This document shows, one piece after another, positions 34,121 to 42,218 of a stretch of 64,000 nucleotides of DNA. The stretch's first letter is position 1. Every line of letters starts with the position of its first letter. The translations under genes were made by a program, and so were the position numbers. Source of the stretch: Bradyrhizobium sp. WSM3983 (GTDB lineage: Bacteria > Pseudomonadota > Alphaproteobacteria > Rhizobiales > Xanthobacteraceae); assembly GCF_000473045.1 (NCBI RefSeq), contig NZ_AXAY01000010.1, positions 124,001 to 188,000 on the forward strand, written 5' to 3'. The notes beneath the pieces are model-generated. The model was not told where the DNA came from and did not search any database. It saw only the letters and a program-made list of their open reading frames with translations.

Positions 34121-34592
34121 GCCAGTTCGTGACGCGCGGGCGTTCGATGCGCTGGGTTTTGCGCTGATCGAGATCCTGTGCGTGCTCGCGATCATCGGCC
34201 TGCTTGCGGCGATCATTCTGCCGGCGATCCCGCACTCGACGACGCGGGCAAAGCTCGAAAGCTACGCGATCGAGACCGCGGCGCTGCTGAAATCCGATCG
34301 CAACAGCGCGCTGCGCCGCCAGGTCACGGTCGCAACCCAGGTTGATGCGGAAGCGCGCGCGATCCGCTCCGGCGTCACCGGACAGACCATCCGGCTGCCG
34401 CGCGACGTGATCGTGCAGGTGACGCTGGCCGCGCGCTGCGCCGATCGCGCCACGGGGCGGTCGATCGATTTCTTTCCGTCGGGCATGTCGTGCGGCGGAA
34501 CGATTGCGCTGGCGCGGCCCGGAATGGGTTACGAGGTGCGCGTCAACTGGCTGACCGGAGGCGTCGAGATTGTCCCGCAGAAGCTGCTCTGA
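34083..34592 (+). CDS. gspH: Minor pseudopilin GspH
   Basis: 169 residues. Leader ends DALG, mature start FALIEILCVLAIIGLLA (cleavage after G25, Glu +5). GTG 34083 is supported by AGGAAGG at about 34070; it overlaps the end of gspG by 38 bases. The C-terminal half (RQVTVATQVD, SIDFFPSGMSCGG, YEVRVNWLTGGV) matches the GspH beta domain. It sits in the pseudopilus tip or shaft as a minor subunit. Confidence 0.85.
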   Translation: MERQPTLSAARAKPVRDARAFDALGFALIEILCVLAIIGLLAAIILPAIPHSTTRAKLESYAIETAALLKSDRNSALRRQVTVATQVDAEARAIRSGVTGQTIRLPRDVIVQVTLAARCADRATGRSIDFFPSGMSCGGTIALARPGMGYEVRVNWLTGGVEIVPQKLL

Positions 34593-34968
34593 CGGCGCCG
34601 CCGGTTTCACGCTGATCGAGGCACTGGTCGCGCTCGCGATCATCGCCATCGTGCTCGGGACCATCGGCTCGGTCATCGCCGTCACGACCAGGGGCACGCG
34701 CTCGATCGACCAGCGTCTGGCGCTGGCCGGCACCGCCGAGACCTTGCTTGCGGACCTCCCGGCGCGTGGAGTGCTGAAGCCCGGCCGGCAGAGCGGGCAG
34801 CTCGCCGGCAGCCGCTGGCGCGTTGATATTGCGCCGATGAATGTTGCCGGCGGCAATCCCGCCACCGATCGCTTCGTGCCACTGGCGGTCAACCTGCGGC
34901 TTCAGCGCGCTGACGGCAGCGCGATCCAGGTCACGACGGTGAAGCTGGTGCCAAGGTCCACGCAATGA
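34570..34968 (+). CDS. gspI: Minor pseudopilin GspI
   Basis: 132 residues with a very short leader and mature start FTLIEALVALAIIAIVLG (cleavage after G12, Glu +5). The only start available is TTG 34570, inside the end of gspH (23-base overlap), implying translational coupling. The C-terminus (SRWRVDIAPMN, VNLRLQRADGS) fits GspI. With GspJ and GspK it forms the tip complex. Confidence 0.85.
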   Translation: MSRRSCSDGAAGFTLIEALVALAIIAIVLGTIGSVIAVTTRGTRSIDQRLALAGTAETLLADLPARGVLKPGRQSGQLAGSRWRVDIAPMNVAGGNPATDRFVPLAVNLRLQRADGSAIQVTTVKLVPRSTQ

Positions 34969-35693
34969 CCCGCGCCAAGAAACGTGTCATCAAACGCCTG
35001 CACCGCACGCTCGCTTCCGAGGCGGGTTTCACCCTGCTCGAAGTGCTGCTGGCGACGCTGCTGATGACCGTGATCCTGGCCGCGCTCGCGACCGTGACGG
35101 CACAGTGGCTGCCGAACTGGAATCGCGGCATAGCGCGGGTGCAGCGCGCGGAGCGCCTCGCCACCGGCCTCGACCGCATCGTCGCCGATCTCTCCGTCGC
35201 CGAGCAGATGACCGTGAACGGCGACGCCAGGGTACCGCTGTTCGACGGGGCTGAATTATCGGTGACGTTCCTGCGCACCGCGCTCGGTCCGAGCGCGCGC
35301 CCGGGCCTCGAATTCATCCGCCTGATCGAGAAGGCCGACGCGCAGGGGCTGGCGCTGGTGCGCGAGCGCGCGCCGTTCCAGCCGATGCCGACCGACGGGC
35401 AGATCCGTTTCATCGACCAGGTGGTGCTGATCCGCGCGCCGTTTCGCGTCAGCTTCGCCTATGCCGGGCTCGACAGGACGTGGCAGCCGACCTGGCACAA
35501 CCAGTCGCAACTGCCGGAGCGCATCCGCATCACGGTGCGCGACGGCGCCACGGGTCAGGTGCTGGCGGTTTCGGCCGCCGTACTGCCGCACATCAATGCA
35601 CCGGCCGAATGCGCGCGGGCCAAGAATCCGACGACCTGCGTGACGGGCACAAGGCCGCAACAGGCGGAGAAGAAAGAGGAGCAGCAGCTGTGA
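34965..35693 (+). CDS. gspJ: Minor pseudopilin GspJ
   Basis: 242 residues. Leader ends SEAG, then FTLLEVLLATLLMTVILA (cleavage after G21, Glu +5). It starts with ATGA overlapping the gspI stop. The body (RAERLATGLDRIVADLSVAE; IRFIDQVVLIRAPFRVSFAY) matches GspJ of non-enteric T2SSs. A lysine/glutamate/glutamine-rich tail (QQAEKKEEQQL) ends the protein. Confidence 0.85.
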   Translation: MTRAKKRVIKRLHRTLASEAGFTLLEVLLATLLMTVILAALATVTAQWLPNWNRGIARVQRAERLATGLDRIVADLSVAEQMTVNGDARVPLFDGAELSVTFLRTALGPSARPGLEFIRLIEKADAQGLALVRERAPFQPMPTDGQIRFIDQVVLIRAPFRVSFAYAGLDRTWQPTWHNQSQLPERIRITVRDGATGQVLAVSAAVLPHINAPAECARAKNPTTCVTGTRPQQAEKKEEQQL

Positions 35694-36649
35694 GCGGCGC
35701 GGCGCATGATCGGGGTACGCTTGGCCAGGAAGCACTTGGCCAGGAAACACTTGGCCAGGAAATACTTGGCGATGACCGCGGCTTCATCGTGATCGTGGTG
35801 CTCTGGATGCTGGCTGCGCTCGCCACGCTCGCGCTGATCTATCTGACCTATGTCACCAACACCGCGGTCACGATCGCCGTCAACACCGACCGCTTGCAGG
35901 CCGACGCCTTGATGAACGCCGGCCTCGAGCTCGCGGCCTATCGGCTGACCGCGCAAAGCGAGGCGACCCGCCCGACCAGCGGCACCTTCAACGCCCGCGT
36001 CGGTGCGGGCCGGGTGGCCGTGACGTTCCGCTCGGAGGCCGCGCGCATCGATCTCAACGTGGCGCCGAAAGCCGTCCTCGCCGGCCTGATGAAAGGGCTC
36101 GGCGTCTCCGCATCGGATGCGCCTGACTACGCCGACCGGATCCTGGCGTGGCGGTCGTCGACGGAGACAGGCCAGGACAATCCGGAAGATTCCTACTACC
36201 GCACGCTCGGCGCGCCCTACCTGCCGCGCCATGCGCCGTTCCCGCACAGCGACGAGCTGTGGCTGGTGCGCGGTATCCCGCCGGCCGTGATCGAGCGCAT
36301 GCTGCCCTTCGTCACCGTGTTCAGCAACATGCGCACCGTGAACGTGCTGGATGCCGCGCCGCAGGTGGTGGCGGCGCTGCCGAATATGACGCCGGAGACC
36401 CTGCAACGGCTGCTGCGCGACCGTGCCGATCCCAACGTCGACCCGCGGTCCCTGATTGGGCTGGCCGGCAGCGCCAGCGCGACGATCGAGGGTTCGAAGG
36501 CCTACCGCGTGACGGTCGCCGCCGAGGCGCCGTCGCACCGGCGGAGCTCGGCCGAGATCGTCATCCTGCTTCTCGAAAGCGGCGATGAGCCCTATCGTGT
36601 ATTGTCGTGGCACAACGCCTTCGACGGCTCTGCCGGAAAGCCTTTGTGA
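35690..36649 (+). CDS. gspK: Minor pseudopilin GspK with duplicated leader
   Basis: 319 residues. GTG 35690 overlaps the gspJ stop (GTGA) and has AAAGAGGAG upstream. The leader is unusual: three and a half LGQE-type units (GQEALGQETLGQEILGDD) precede G-FIVIVVLWMLAALATLAL. As in other GspK proteins the mature N-terminus lacks Glu at +5. The large globular domain includes FRSEAARIDLNVAPKAVLAG, the SAM-like repeats and DELWLVRGIPPAVIERMLPF. It caps the pseudopilus tip. Confidence 0.87.
   Translation: MSGAAHDRGTLGQEALGQETLGQEILGDDRGFIVIVVLWMLAALATLALIYLTYVTNTAVTIAVNTDRLQADALMNAGLELAAYRLTAQSEATRPTSGTFNARVGAGRVAVTFRSEAARIDLNVAPKAVLAGLMKGLGVSASDAPDYADRILAWRSSTETGQDNPEDSYYRTLGAPYLPRHAPFPHSDELWLVRGIPPAVIERMLPFVTVFSNMRTVNVLDAAPQVVAALPNMTPETLQRLLRDRADPNVDPRSLIGLAGSASATIEGSKAYRVTVAAEAPSHRRSSAEIVILLLESGDEPYRVLSWHNAFDGSAGKPL
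35720..35776 (+). repeat. 15-base tandem repeat in the gspK leader
   Basis: Three consecutive copies of CTTGGCCAGGAARNA (35720-35734, 35735-35749, 35750-35764) plus a partial fourth. Being a multiple of three, changes in copy number would lengthen or shorten the prepilin leader without a frameshift. Confidence 0.85.
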
Positions 36650-36650
36650 G

Positions 36651-37688
36651 ATGAGTTCGCTCAATTCCCTTCGCGCCATTTTCGATGCCTGGACCGGCAC
36701 GGTGGCCGGTGCCATTGTGGCCGGACTGGAGCGAATGGTCTCGCCGCGCCTGGTGCGGCTGGTCGAGGGCGAGACCGGGGCGTTCGCGCTGGAGGCTGCG
36801 AAGCCGGAGAACACGCCGAAGCAGATCGCGTTCGAGGACGGCAAGTTCACCGGTGCCAATCTCGCGCCAATCGTCCGCGGCTGCCGCGTCGAGATCGTGC
36901 TGCGGCCGGCGCGCTTCCTGTTCCGTCCGCTGGAGCTGCCGGCGCGTGCGGCGGATTTCCTCGACGGCATCGTGCGGGCGCAGATCGACCGGCTGACGCC
37001 GTGGAGCGCGGGCGACGCCGTGTTCGGTTGCAGCGCGCCGGTGGCCCAGGGCAGCGAGGGCATCACCACGATGATCGCGGCCGCACCGCGCCGGCTCGCG
37101 ATGGGCTATGTCGATGCGGTGTCCGGATTTCATCCGTCCGCGATCGCGGTTCTGACGGAGCCGGCCGAGGGCGGGCGCATCAAGGTGTTCGGGCAGAAGT
37201 CGCGCGGCGCGATCGATCCCGTGCGGTTGAGCCGGACGCTGCAGGCGGTGCTGGCCATCGCCGCGGTCGCTGCCGTATTCGGTTCGATTGTCGCGGGCTA
37301 TCTGGCCGACAGTTTGAGCGCGCAGGAGAGCGACCTCGAGCAACAGATCACCCAGCGCCGTGCCGCGATCCGCGGTGCCGATGGCGGCGAGCGATCGCCG
37401 CTGGCGCTGCTGGAGCAACGCAAATACGACACGCCGGCGAGCGTGATCGTGCTGGAATCGTTGAGCCGCTTGCTGCCCGACCACACCTACGTCACCGAAA
37501 TGCATCTGGTCGGCAACAAGCTCCAGATCGCCGGCATCACCCGCGACGCGCCCTCGCTGATCCCGCTGATCGAGCAGTCCCGGCATTTCACCCGCGCGAC
37601 CTTCTACGCCCCGACCACGCGGAGCTCCACCGATCCCGGTGAGCGCTTCCACATCGAGGCGCAGATCGAAACGAGGAATGCGCCATGA
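36651..37688 (+). CDS. gspL: Type II secretion protein GspL-like (PilN domain)
   Basis: 345 residues. A cytoplasmic N-terminal part with RARFLFRPLELPARAADFLD (the actin-like domain is short compared with classic GspL) is followed by one membrane helix (AVLAIAAVAAVFGSIVAGYL, about 205-225). A coiled coil (SAQESDLEQQITQRRAAIRG) and a PilN-like ferredoxin-fold periplasmic domain follow. ATG 36651 begins one base after the gspK stop. It links GspE to the membrane platform together with GspM. Confidence 0.83.
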   Translation: MSSLNSLRAIFDAWTGTVAGAIVAGLERMVSPRLVRLVEGETGAFALEAAKPENTPKQIAFEDGKFTGANLAPIVRGCRVEIVLRPARFLFRPLELPARAADFLDGIVRAQIDRLTPWSAGDAVFGCSAPVAQGSEGITTMIAAAPRRLAMGYVDAVSGFHPSAIAVLTEPAEGGRIKVFGQKSRGAIDPVRLSRTLQAVLAIAAVAAVFGSIVAGYLADSLSAQESDLEQQITQRRAAIRGADGGERSPLALLEQRKYDTPASVIVLESLSRLLPDHTYVTEMHLVGNKLQIAGITRDAPSLIPLIEQSRHFTRATFYAPTTRSSTDPGERFHIEAQIETRNAP

Positions 37689-38266
37689 GCACCGGTGGGA
37701 TGGCAGGCGGAAACGCGGTTGCGCGATGGCTGACCGGCTCGCCGCTGATCGCGGTCACGCTCTATCTCGCGGTGACGGCCGGGCTGTTGCTGATGGCGGG
37801 CCTGTCGATCGCCGACGTCATCGCTCACCGCCAGGCCCTGGCGCAGACCTCCGACCTGCTCGACCAGCTGCGCGGCCGCAAGGGCGCCGCCAAGAATGCC
37901 GCAGCCATCTCGGCCGAGCATCCCGGCACGCCGTTCCTGGAGGGACCGACGGTGACGGTCGCGGGCGCCAACCTGCTGCAGCGGGTTGCGGCCGCGGTCG
38001 GTAATGTCGGCGGTTCGGTGCAGTCGTCGCAGGTCGACGTCTCAGGCGCGCAAGTGAAGGACGGCTTCGTCGGCCTCGTCGTCAGCTGCGAGCTGGAGCA
38101 GCCCGCGCTGCAGAAGGTGCTCTACGATCTCGAGGCCGGCATGCCGTTCCTGTTCGTCGACCAGCTCGACGTCCAGGTGCCGCAGACCACCGCGCTGAAC
38201 GATGCCAGCACCGGCCGCGTCAGGGTGATTTTGGGTGTCTCCGGCCAGTGGCAGGCGGGGAAATAG
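37685..38266 (+). CDS. gspM: Type II secretion protein GspM (T2SSM_b type)
   Basis: 193 residues starting in an ATGA overlap with gspL. One N-terminal membrane helix (LIAVTLYLAVTAGLLLMAGL, about 21-40), a short coiled region, then the periplasmic ferredoxin-like domain (TVTVAGANLLQRVAAAVGNV; LEAGMPFLFVDQLDVQVP). The 'b'-type GspM is found in Xps/Hxc-like systems. It is the partner of GspL in the inner-membrane platform. Confidence 0.83.
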   Translation: MSTGGMAGGNAVARWLTGSPLIAVTLYLAVTAGLLLMAGLSIADVIAHRQALAQTSDLLDQLRGRKGAAKNAAAISAEHPGTPFLEGPTVTVAGANLLQRVAAAVGNVGGSVQSSQVDVSGAQVKDGFVGLVVSCELEQPALQKVLYDLEAGMPFLFVDQLDVQVPQTTALNDASTGRVRVILGVSGQWQAGK

Positions 38267-38623
38267 GGCGGCGCTCACCAGCTGTATTTGAACACGCCCT
38301 TGCCGGAATAGCTGGTGACGTTGCCGGAGAACTCACCGCAATCGAGCAAGCAGCAACAGCGTGCCCCGGCGCGATGATCTCACGGCGTCGCAACCGGCGG
38401 CAATGAACGGCCATCGATCTGCCTGGAGTTCCCGACCATTTCGTCTGCAATTTCAGTGATCGTGGCCATTGGGCAACAATTTCATGCCATCGCAACATGC
38501 CAGGAGGCGCAGCCGCTCCAGCCAGGTCCTAAAGGGATGGCGGCGGGTTGATAGTGAGGCCTATCAGAACTAGTTTGCTGCCTCTGGCTTGCCGCGCGCT
38601 GGCCGATCGCAAGGGGGGGGTCG
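38267..38623. other. Gap with a possible leftward gene tail
   Basis: 357 bases between gspM and the gspC-like gene. On the minus strand 38275-38338 reads CGEFSGNVTSYSGKGVFKYS then W and stop, like the last strands of an outer-membrane or surface protein, but no start or upstream homology is visible, so it is probably debris. The rest holds nothing recognisable. Confidence 0.35.
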
Positions 38624-39322
38624 ATGTCCGGGTGGGTGAGATCGGTCGGATTGGCTGTGTTTTGCGCGGTCCTCGGCATCACCGGAAGCGTAGCGGCCAC
38701 CTCGTCGCGCATGGACATCCTGTCCGACGATGCCGCCGGCAGTCCTGCCGAGAGCGTCGATGTCGGTACGGTCAGACCGATTGCCCGGCCCGCGCCGGCT
38801 ACGAGCAAGCCTGCGCCTCGCGGCAATCCGCTCTGGTCGGTGCCGCTGTCGGCGCTGAGCGGGACCCAGGAGCGCCCGATTTTCTCGGCGACGCGGCGAC
38901 CGCCGCCGCGCGCGGTCGCAGCCGCCCCGGCCGAAGAGGCCCACGCGCCGCCGCCGAAGCCGGTCGAGGCGCCGCCACCGCTGATGCTGGTCGGGGCCGT
39001 GGTGGGCGAGGGGGATGCGATCGCGATCCTCGTCAACCGCACTGACCAGAAGATCATTCGGCTGCGGCAGGGCGAATCGCTGGACGGCTGGTCGCTGGCC
39101 TCGGTCCTGCCGCGCGAGGTGACACTCAAGCAGGGCGATCGCAGCGAGGTGCTGGCGCTGCAACGGCCTGATGGATCGTCTGCACCGGCGGGATCGCCCG
39201 CAACGGCAGCGGTGCCCGCGGAAGGCGGCAGCAAGCTGACGATGCCGACCACGGCCAATACCTCGTTCGCCCCCTTCGTGCCGCGCGCGACACCGAAGAA
39301 CGGCGAGGCGGACGGGCTCTAA
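38624..39322 (+). CDS. gspC: GspC-like inner-membrane protein without PDZ domain
   Basis: 232 residues. An N-terminal helix (VGLAVFCAVLGITGSVAA) anchors it; a Pro/Ala-rich linker follows. About 130-185 is a small beta domain (PPLMLVGAVVGEGDAIAILV; IIRLRQGESLDGWSLASV; EVTLKQGDRSEVLAL) matching the GspC homology region that contacts the secretin N0 domain. The protein ends in a disordered tail with no PDZ or coiled-coil module. An 8-G run (38613-38620) forms its ribosome site three bases before ATG. It completes the T2SS set by linking inner membrane to secretin. Confidence 0.75.
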   Translation: MSGWVRSVGLAVFCAVLGITGSVAATSSRMDILSDDAAGSPAESVDVGTVRPIARPAPATSKPAPRGNPLWSVPLSALSGTQERPIFSATRRPPPRAVAAAPAEEAHAPPPKPVEAPPPLMLVGAVVGEGDAIAILVNRTDQKIIRLRQGESLDGWSLASVLPREVTLKQGDRSEVLALQRPDGSSAPAGSPATAAVPAEGGSKLTMPTTANTSFAPFVPRATPKNGEADGL

Positions 39323-39334
39323 GAAATTTTAGTT

Positions 39335-39385
39335 TTGACGCGTTTCTTGACGCGAATCGGTGTCCACTTTGCTGGAAAACGCTCT
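39335..39385. repeat. Genus-type intergenic repeat
   Basis: The segment GACGCGTTTCTTGACGCGAA then TCGGTGTCCACTTTGCTGGAAAACGCTCT closely matches an intergenic repeat I know to be common in Bradyrhizobium genomes. Here it separates the rightward T2SS operon from the leftward transaminase gene and may terminate both. Confidence 0.65.
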
Positions 39386-40526
39386 ACCGTCCGAGGATCG
39401 TCCCAAGCGTGTCGCAGATCCGCTCCTGCTGGGCCTCCTGCAGCCCCATCCACATCGGCAGCCGGATCAGACGTTCCGAGAGTTCGGTTGTCAGCGCCAG
39501 ATCGCCGTGCGTTCGTCCGAACCGCTGCCCTGCGGGTGAGGAATGCAGCGGGACGTAATGGAAGACCGCAGAGATGTCCGCGTCTCTGAGCTTGCCCAGC
39601 ACCATGGAACGGTCGATCTCCGGTGCCAGCAGCACGTAGTAGAGATGTCCATTGTGACGGCAATGGCCTGGGACGATGGGGCGGCGCAGGAGGCCGCGCT
39701 GCTCCATCGGCGCCAGCATGTCGTGATACCTTTTCCAGATCGCCAGCCGCTCGCGCGTGATGCGCTCGGCCTCCTCGAACTGGGCCCAGAGGAAGGCGGC
39801 GGTGATATCGCTCGGTAGATAGGAGGAACCGATATCCTGCCAGGTGTATTTGTCGACCTCGCGGCGGAAGAACCGGCTGCGATCGGTGCCCTTCTCGCGC
39901 ATGATTTCGGCGCGCAACGCAAGCTCGGGGTCATTCACCAGCAGGCAGCCGCCTTCGCCCGAGATGATGTTCTTGGTCTCATGGAAGCTGAAGCTGCCGA
40001 GATCGCCGATGCCGCCGAGCGGCGAGCCCTTGTAGCTCGCCTCGACCCCCTGCGCGGCGTCCTCGACGATCCGCAGATTGTAACGCCGGGCGATCGCGAC
40101 GATCGCGTCCATCTCGCAGCCGACGCCGGCATAATGCACCGGCGCAATCGCGCGCGTGCGCGGGGTGATCGCGGCCTCGATCTGCCGTTCGTCGAGATTG
40201 AGGGTGTCTTCGCGAATGTCGACGAAGACCGGGACCGCGCCGCGCAGCACGAACGCGTTCGCGGTCGAGACAAAGGTGAACGAGGGCATGATCACCTCGT
40301 CGCCGCTCTTGAGGTCGAGCAGCATCGCAGCGAGGTCGAGGGCCGAGGTGCAGGAGTGCGTCAGCAACGCCCGCGCACATCCGGTGCGCTGCTCGATCCA
40401 TTGATGGCAAAGCTTGGTGAAGCGACCGTCGCCGGACACGTGAAGGCTGTCCAGCGCATTCTGGATGTAGCCGTGCTCTCTTCCGGTCGCGTAGGGCCGA
40501 TTGAACGGGATGAAGTCGGATGTCAT
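39384..40526 (-). CDS. wecE: DegT-family nucleotide-sugar aminotransferase (RffA/WecE-like)
   Basis: 380 residues. Begins FIPFNRPYATGREHGYIQNA, then VSGDGRFTKLCHQWIEQRTG and LTHSCTSALDLAAMLLDL. The PLP lysine is in SFHETKNIISGEGG (K185). The wording matches dTDP-4-amino-4,6-dideoxygalactose transaminase (RffA/WecE). It adds an amino group to C4 of a 4-keto-6-deoxy nucleotide sugar. It points away from the flippase gene at 40644, sharing a 117-base divergent promoter region. Confidence 0.88.
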   Translation of the reverse strand: MTSDFIPFNRPYATGREHGYIQNALDSLHVSGDGRFTKLCHQWIEQRTGCARALLTHSCTSALDLAAMLLDLKSGDEVIMPSFTFVSTANAFVLRGAVPVFVDIREDTLNLDERQIEAAITPRTRAIAPVHYAGVGCEMDAIVAIARRYNLRIVEDAAQGVEASYKGSPLGGIGDLGSFSFHETKNIISGEGGCLLVNDPELALRAEIMREKGTDRSRFFRREVDKYTWQDIGSSYLPSDITAAFLWAQFEEAERITRERLAIWKRYHDMLAPMEQRGLLRRPIVPGHCRHNGHLYYVLLAPEIDRSMVLGKLRDADISAVFHYVPLHSSPAGQRFGRTHGDLALTTELSERLIRLPMWMGLQEAQQERICDTLGTILGR

Positions 40527-40643
40527 TGCCTAAGCCGTTGAACCACCTTAAGAATCGCGCTAACGCTCTGGTTCGAATCCACATTGACGTGTCCCGTTGC
40601 GGAAATCAACGGGCGACCGTGTTTTCGCGGGGAAGGATGCGGC

Positions 40644-42209
40644 TTGACCGACACGCAGACTGACGCGCCCGGCAAGGTCGAGGTGCCGGGCGGCGCCGGA
40701 CGAGCCCGCCGGCTCGTTCGCGGCTGGTCGGCGAATCTGGTCCAGATGCTTCTGGCGCTGACCCAGCAGTTGCTGCTGATCCCTGCCTTCCTGCACGTCT
40801 GGACCGGCGACGTGCTCGCGGCGTGGCTTGCGATCTATGCTACCGGAAGCCTCGTCATCGTGGCGGATGCCGGATTGCAGCTTCGCGCCGTCAATCGGTT
40901 TCTCGCCTTCAAGTCCTGCACCGATTGCGATGGGCGCACGGCGAGCGTCTACCACGGGATGCTGCGGATCTATCTTGTCATCGTCGCCGGGCTCGGCGTC
41001 CTGCTTTGCGCGGCCCTGTATCTCGCACCGCCGTCGGCCGTGCTTGGTTTTCACGCGATGCCGACATTCGATGCCGCGATGCTGGTGATGACGCTGGGAA
41101 TGCTCCTGAGCCTGCCCGCCAACCTCTGCTCCGGCCTCTATCGCGTCCGCGGCCTGTATGACCGGGCGGTGTGGCTGCAAAACGCCGCACTTCTGCTCGG
41201 TCAGATCGCGCAGCTTGCCGCGCTCTTCATGTTCGGAAGCTTGCTCGCCGTGGCGATCGCCTTCGTGTCGACGCAGCTCATCTTCACGTTCTTCATCGTC
41301 GGTTTCGATGCGCCTCGTCGTTTTCCGTTCCTGCGCCGTGCTGCAAGGCCGCGGTTGCCATCCTGGCGCTGGAGCATCGGCCAGTTCGGCCGCGCGCTGC
41401 CCTTCGCGATCGCCAACATCACCGAGCTTGCGCTCGTCAACGTTCCGGTCCTGCTCGTCTCCGCGCTCGTCACCGATCGCGTCGCGGTGGTGCAATGGGG
41501 GCTGACACGCGTGATCGCGAGCCTGGTGCGCGGGCTATGTCTCCAAACCGCCTTGCCGCTCGGCGCCGAGCTCGGGCACGATCATGCAATCGGCGACAAA
41601 GAGCGGCTCCGCCGCCTTTATGCTCATGGATCGGTGTTCGTCACCGGGCTTGCCTGCCTGGTCGTCGCTGGCTTTCTGCCGTTCTGGCCCGATTTCTTCG
41701 CACTATGGACCCATGGCAGCATACCCTATGACGGGCTGCTTGCGGTGACGCTGCTGCTCGGCTCGGCCGCAGGCGCGCCCTCGCTGATGGCGCTGGTCTT
41801 TGCCAATCACAGCGATCGCGGCGTGCTTCTGATCCGGACCAAGGGGCTCCAGTTCGTCGTATTCCTGCTGCTGGCCTTCGTCCTGATACCGAGGCTCGGA
41901 CCGCTCGGCGCTGCGCTTGCGGTGGTCGCGAGCGACATTCTCGTTCAGTTCGGGCTGCTCACGCTGGTGATCATGTGGCAGACCCTGCGCCACCCGCTCA
42001 GGCACATCGCGTTCCTGATGTTCGTTGCCGCGGGGATCGTGGCGCCGGGCTGGCTGATCGGGCTCGCAGTTACCACACTCCTGCCGGGAAGCGGGCTCGT
42101 GCATTTCGTCATGGAGTGCGCGATCTGGATGGCGGTGGTCGGGGGGCTCGCAAGCCCGCTGTTGAACACGGCCCTGCGCGAGCGGCTGCGGGCACTGGTT
42201 CCGGCGTAG
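40644..42209 (+). CDS. Wzx-like polysaccharide flippase
   Basis: 521 residues with 12-14 membrane helices, beginning after ~30 polar residues. WSANLVQMLLALTQQLLLIP and the repeated GPLGAALAVVASDI pattern fit the MOP/polysaccharide-exporter fold that flips lipid-linked glycans across the inner membrane. TTG 40644 is chosen because GGAAGGAT (40631-40638) lies six bases before it; earlier starts lack a site. The downstream glycosyltransferase gene is convergent, 10 bases away. Confidence 0.75.
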   Translation: MTDTQTDAPGKVEVPGGAGRARRLVRGWSANLVQMLLALTQQLLLIPAFLHVWTGDVLAAWLAIYATGSLVIVADAGLQLRAVNRFLAFKSCTDCDGRTASVYHGMLRIYLVIVAGLGVLLCAALYLAPPSAVLGFHAMPTFDAAMLVMTLGMLLSLPANLCSGLYRVRGLYDRAVWLQNAALLLGQIAQLAALFMFGSLLAVAIAFVSTQLIFTFFIVGFDAPRRFPFLRRAARPRLPSWRWSIGQFGRALPFAIANITELALVNVPVLLVSALVTDRVAVVQWGLTRVIASLVRGLCLQTALPLGAELGHDHAIGDKERLRRLYAHGSVFVTGLACLVVAGFLPFWPDFFALWTHGSIPYDGLLAVTLLLGSAAGAPSLMALVFANHSDRGVLLIRTKGLQFVVFLLLAFVLIPRLGPLGAALAVVASDILVQFGLLTLVIMWQTLRHPLRHIAFLMFVAAGIVAPGWLIGLAVTTLLPGSGLVHFVMECAIWMAVVGGLASPLLNTALRERLRALVPA

Positions 42210-42218
42210 CCGATGATC

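Noticed and set aside
38275..38338. Leftward tail SGNVTSYSGKGVFKYSW after gspM
   Set aside because: Looks like the end of an outer-membrane-type protein, but only about 20 residues are visible and no upstream homology; described only as part of the gap.
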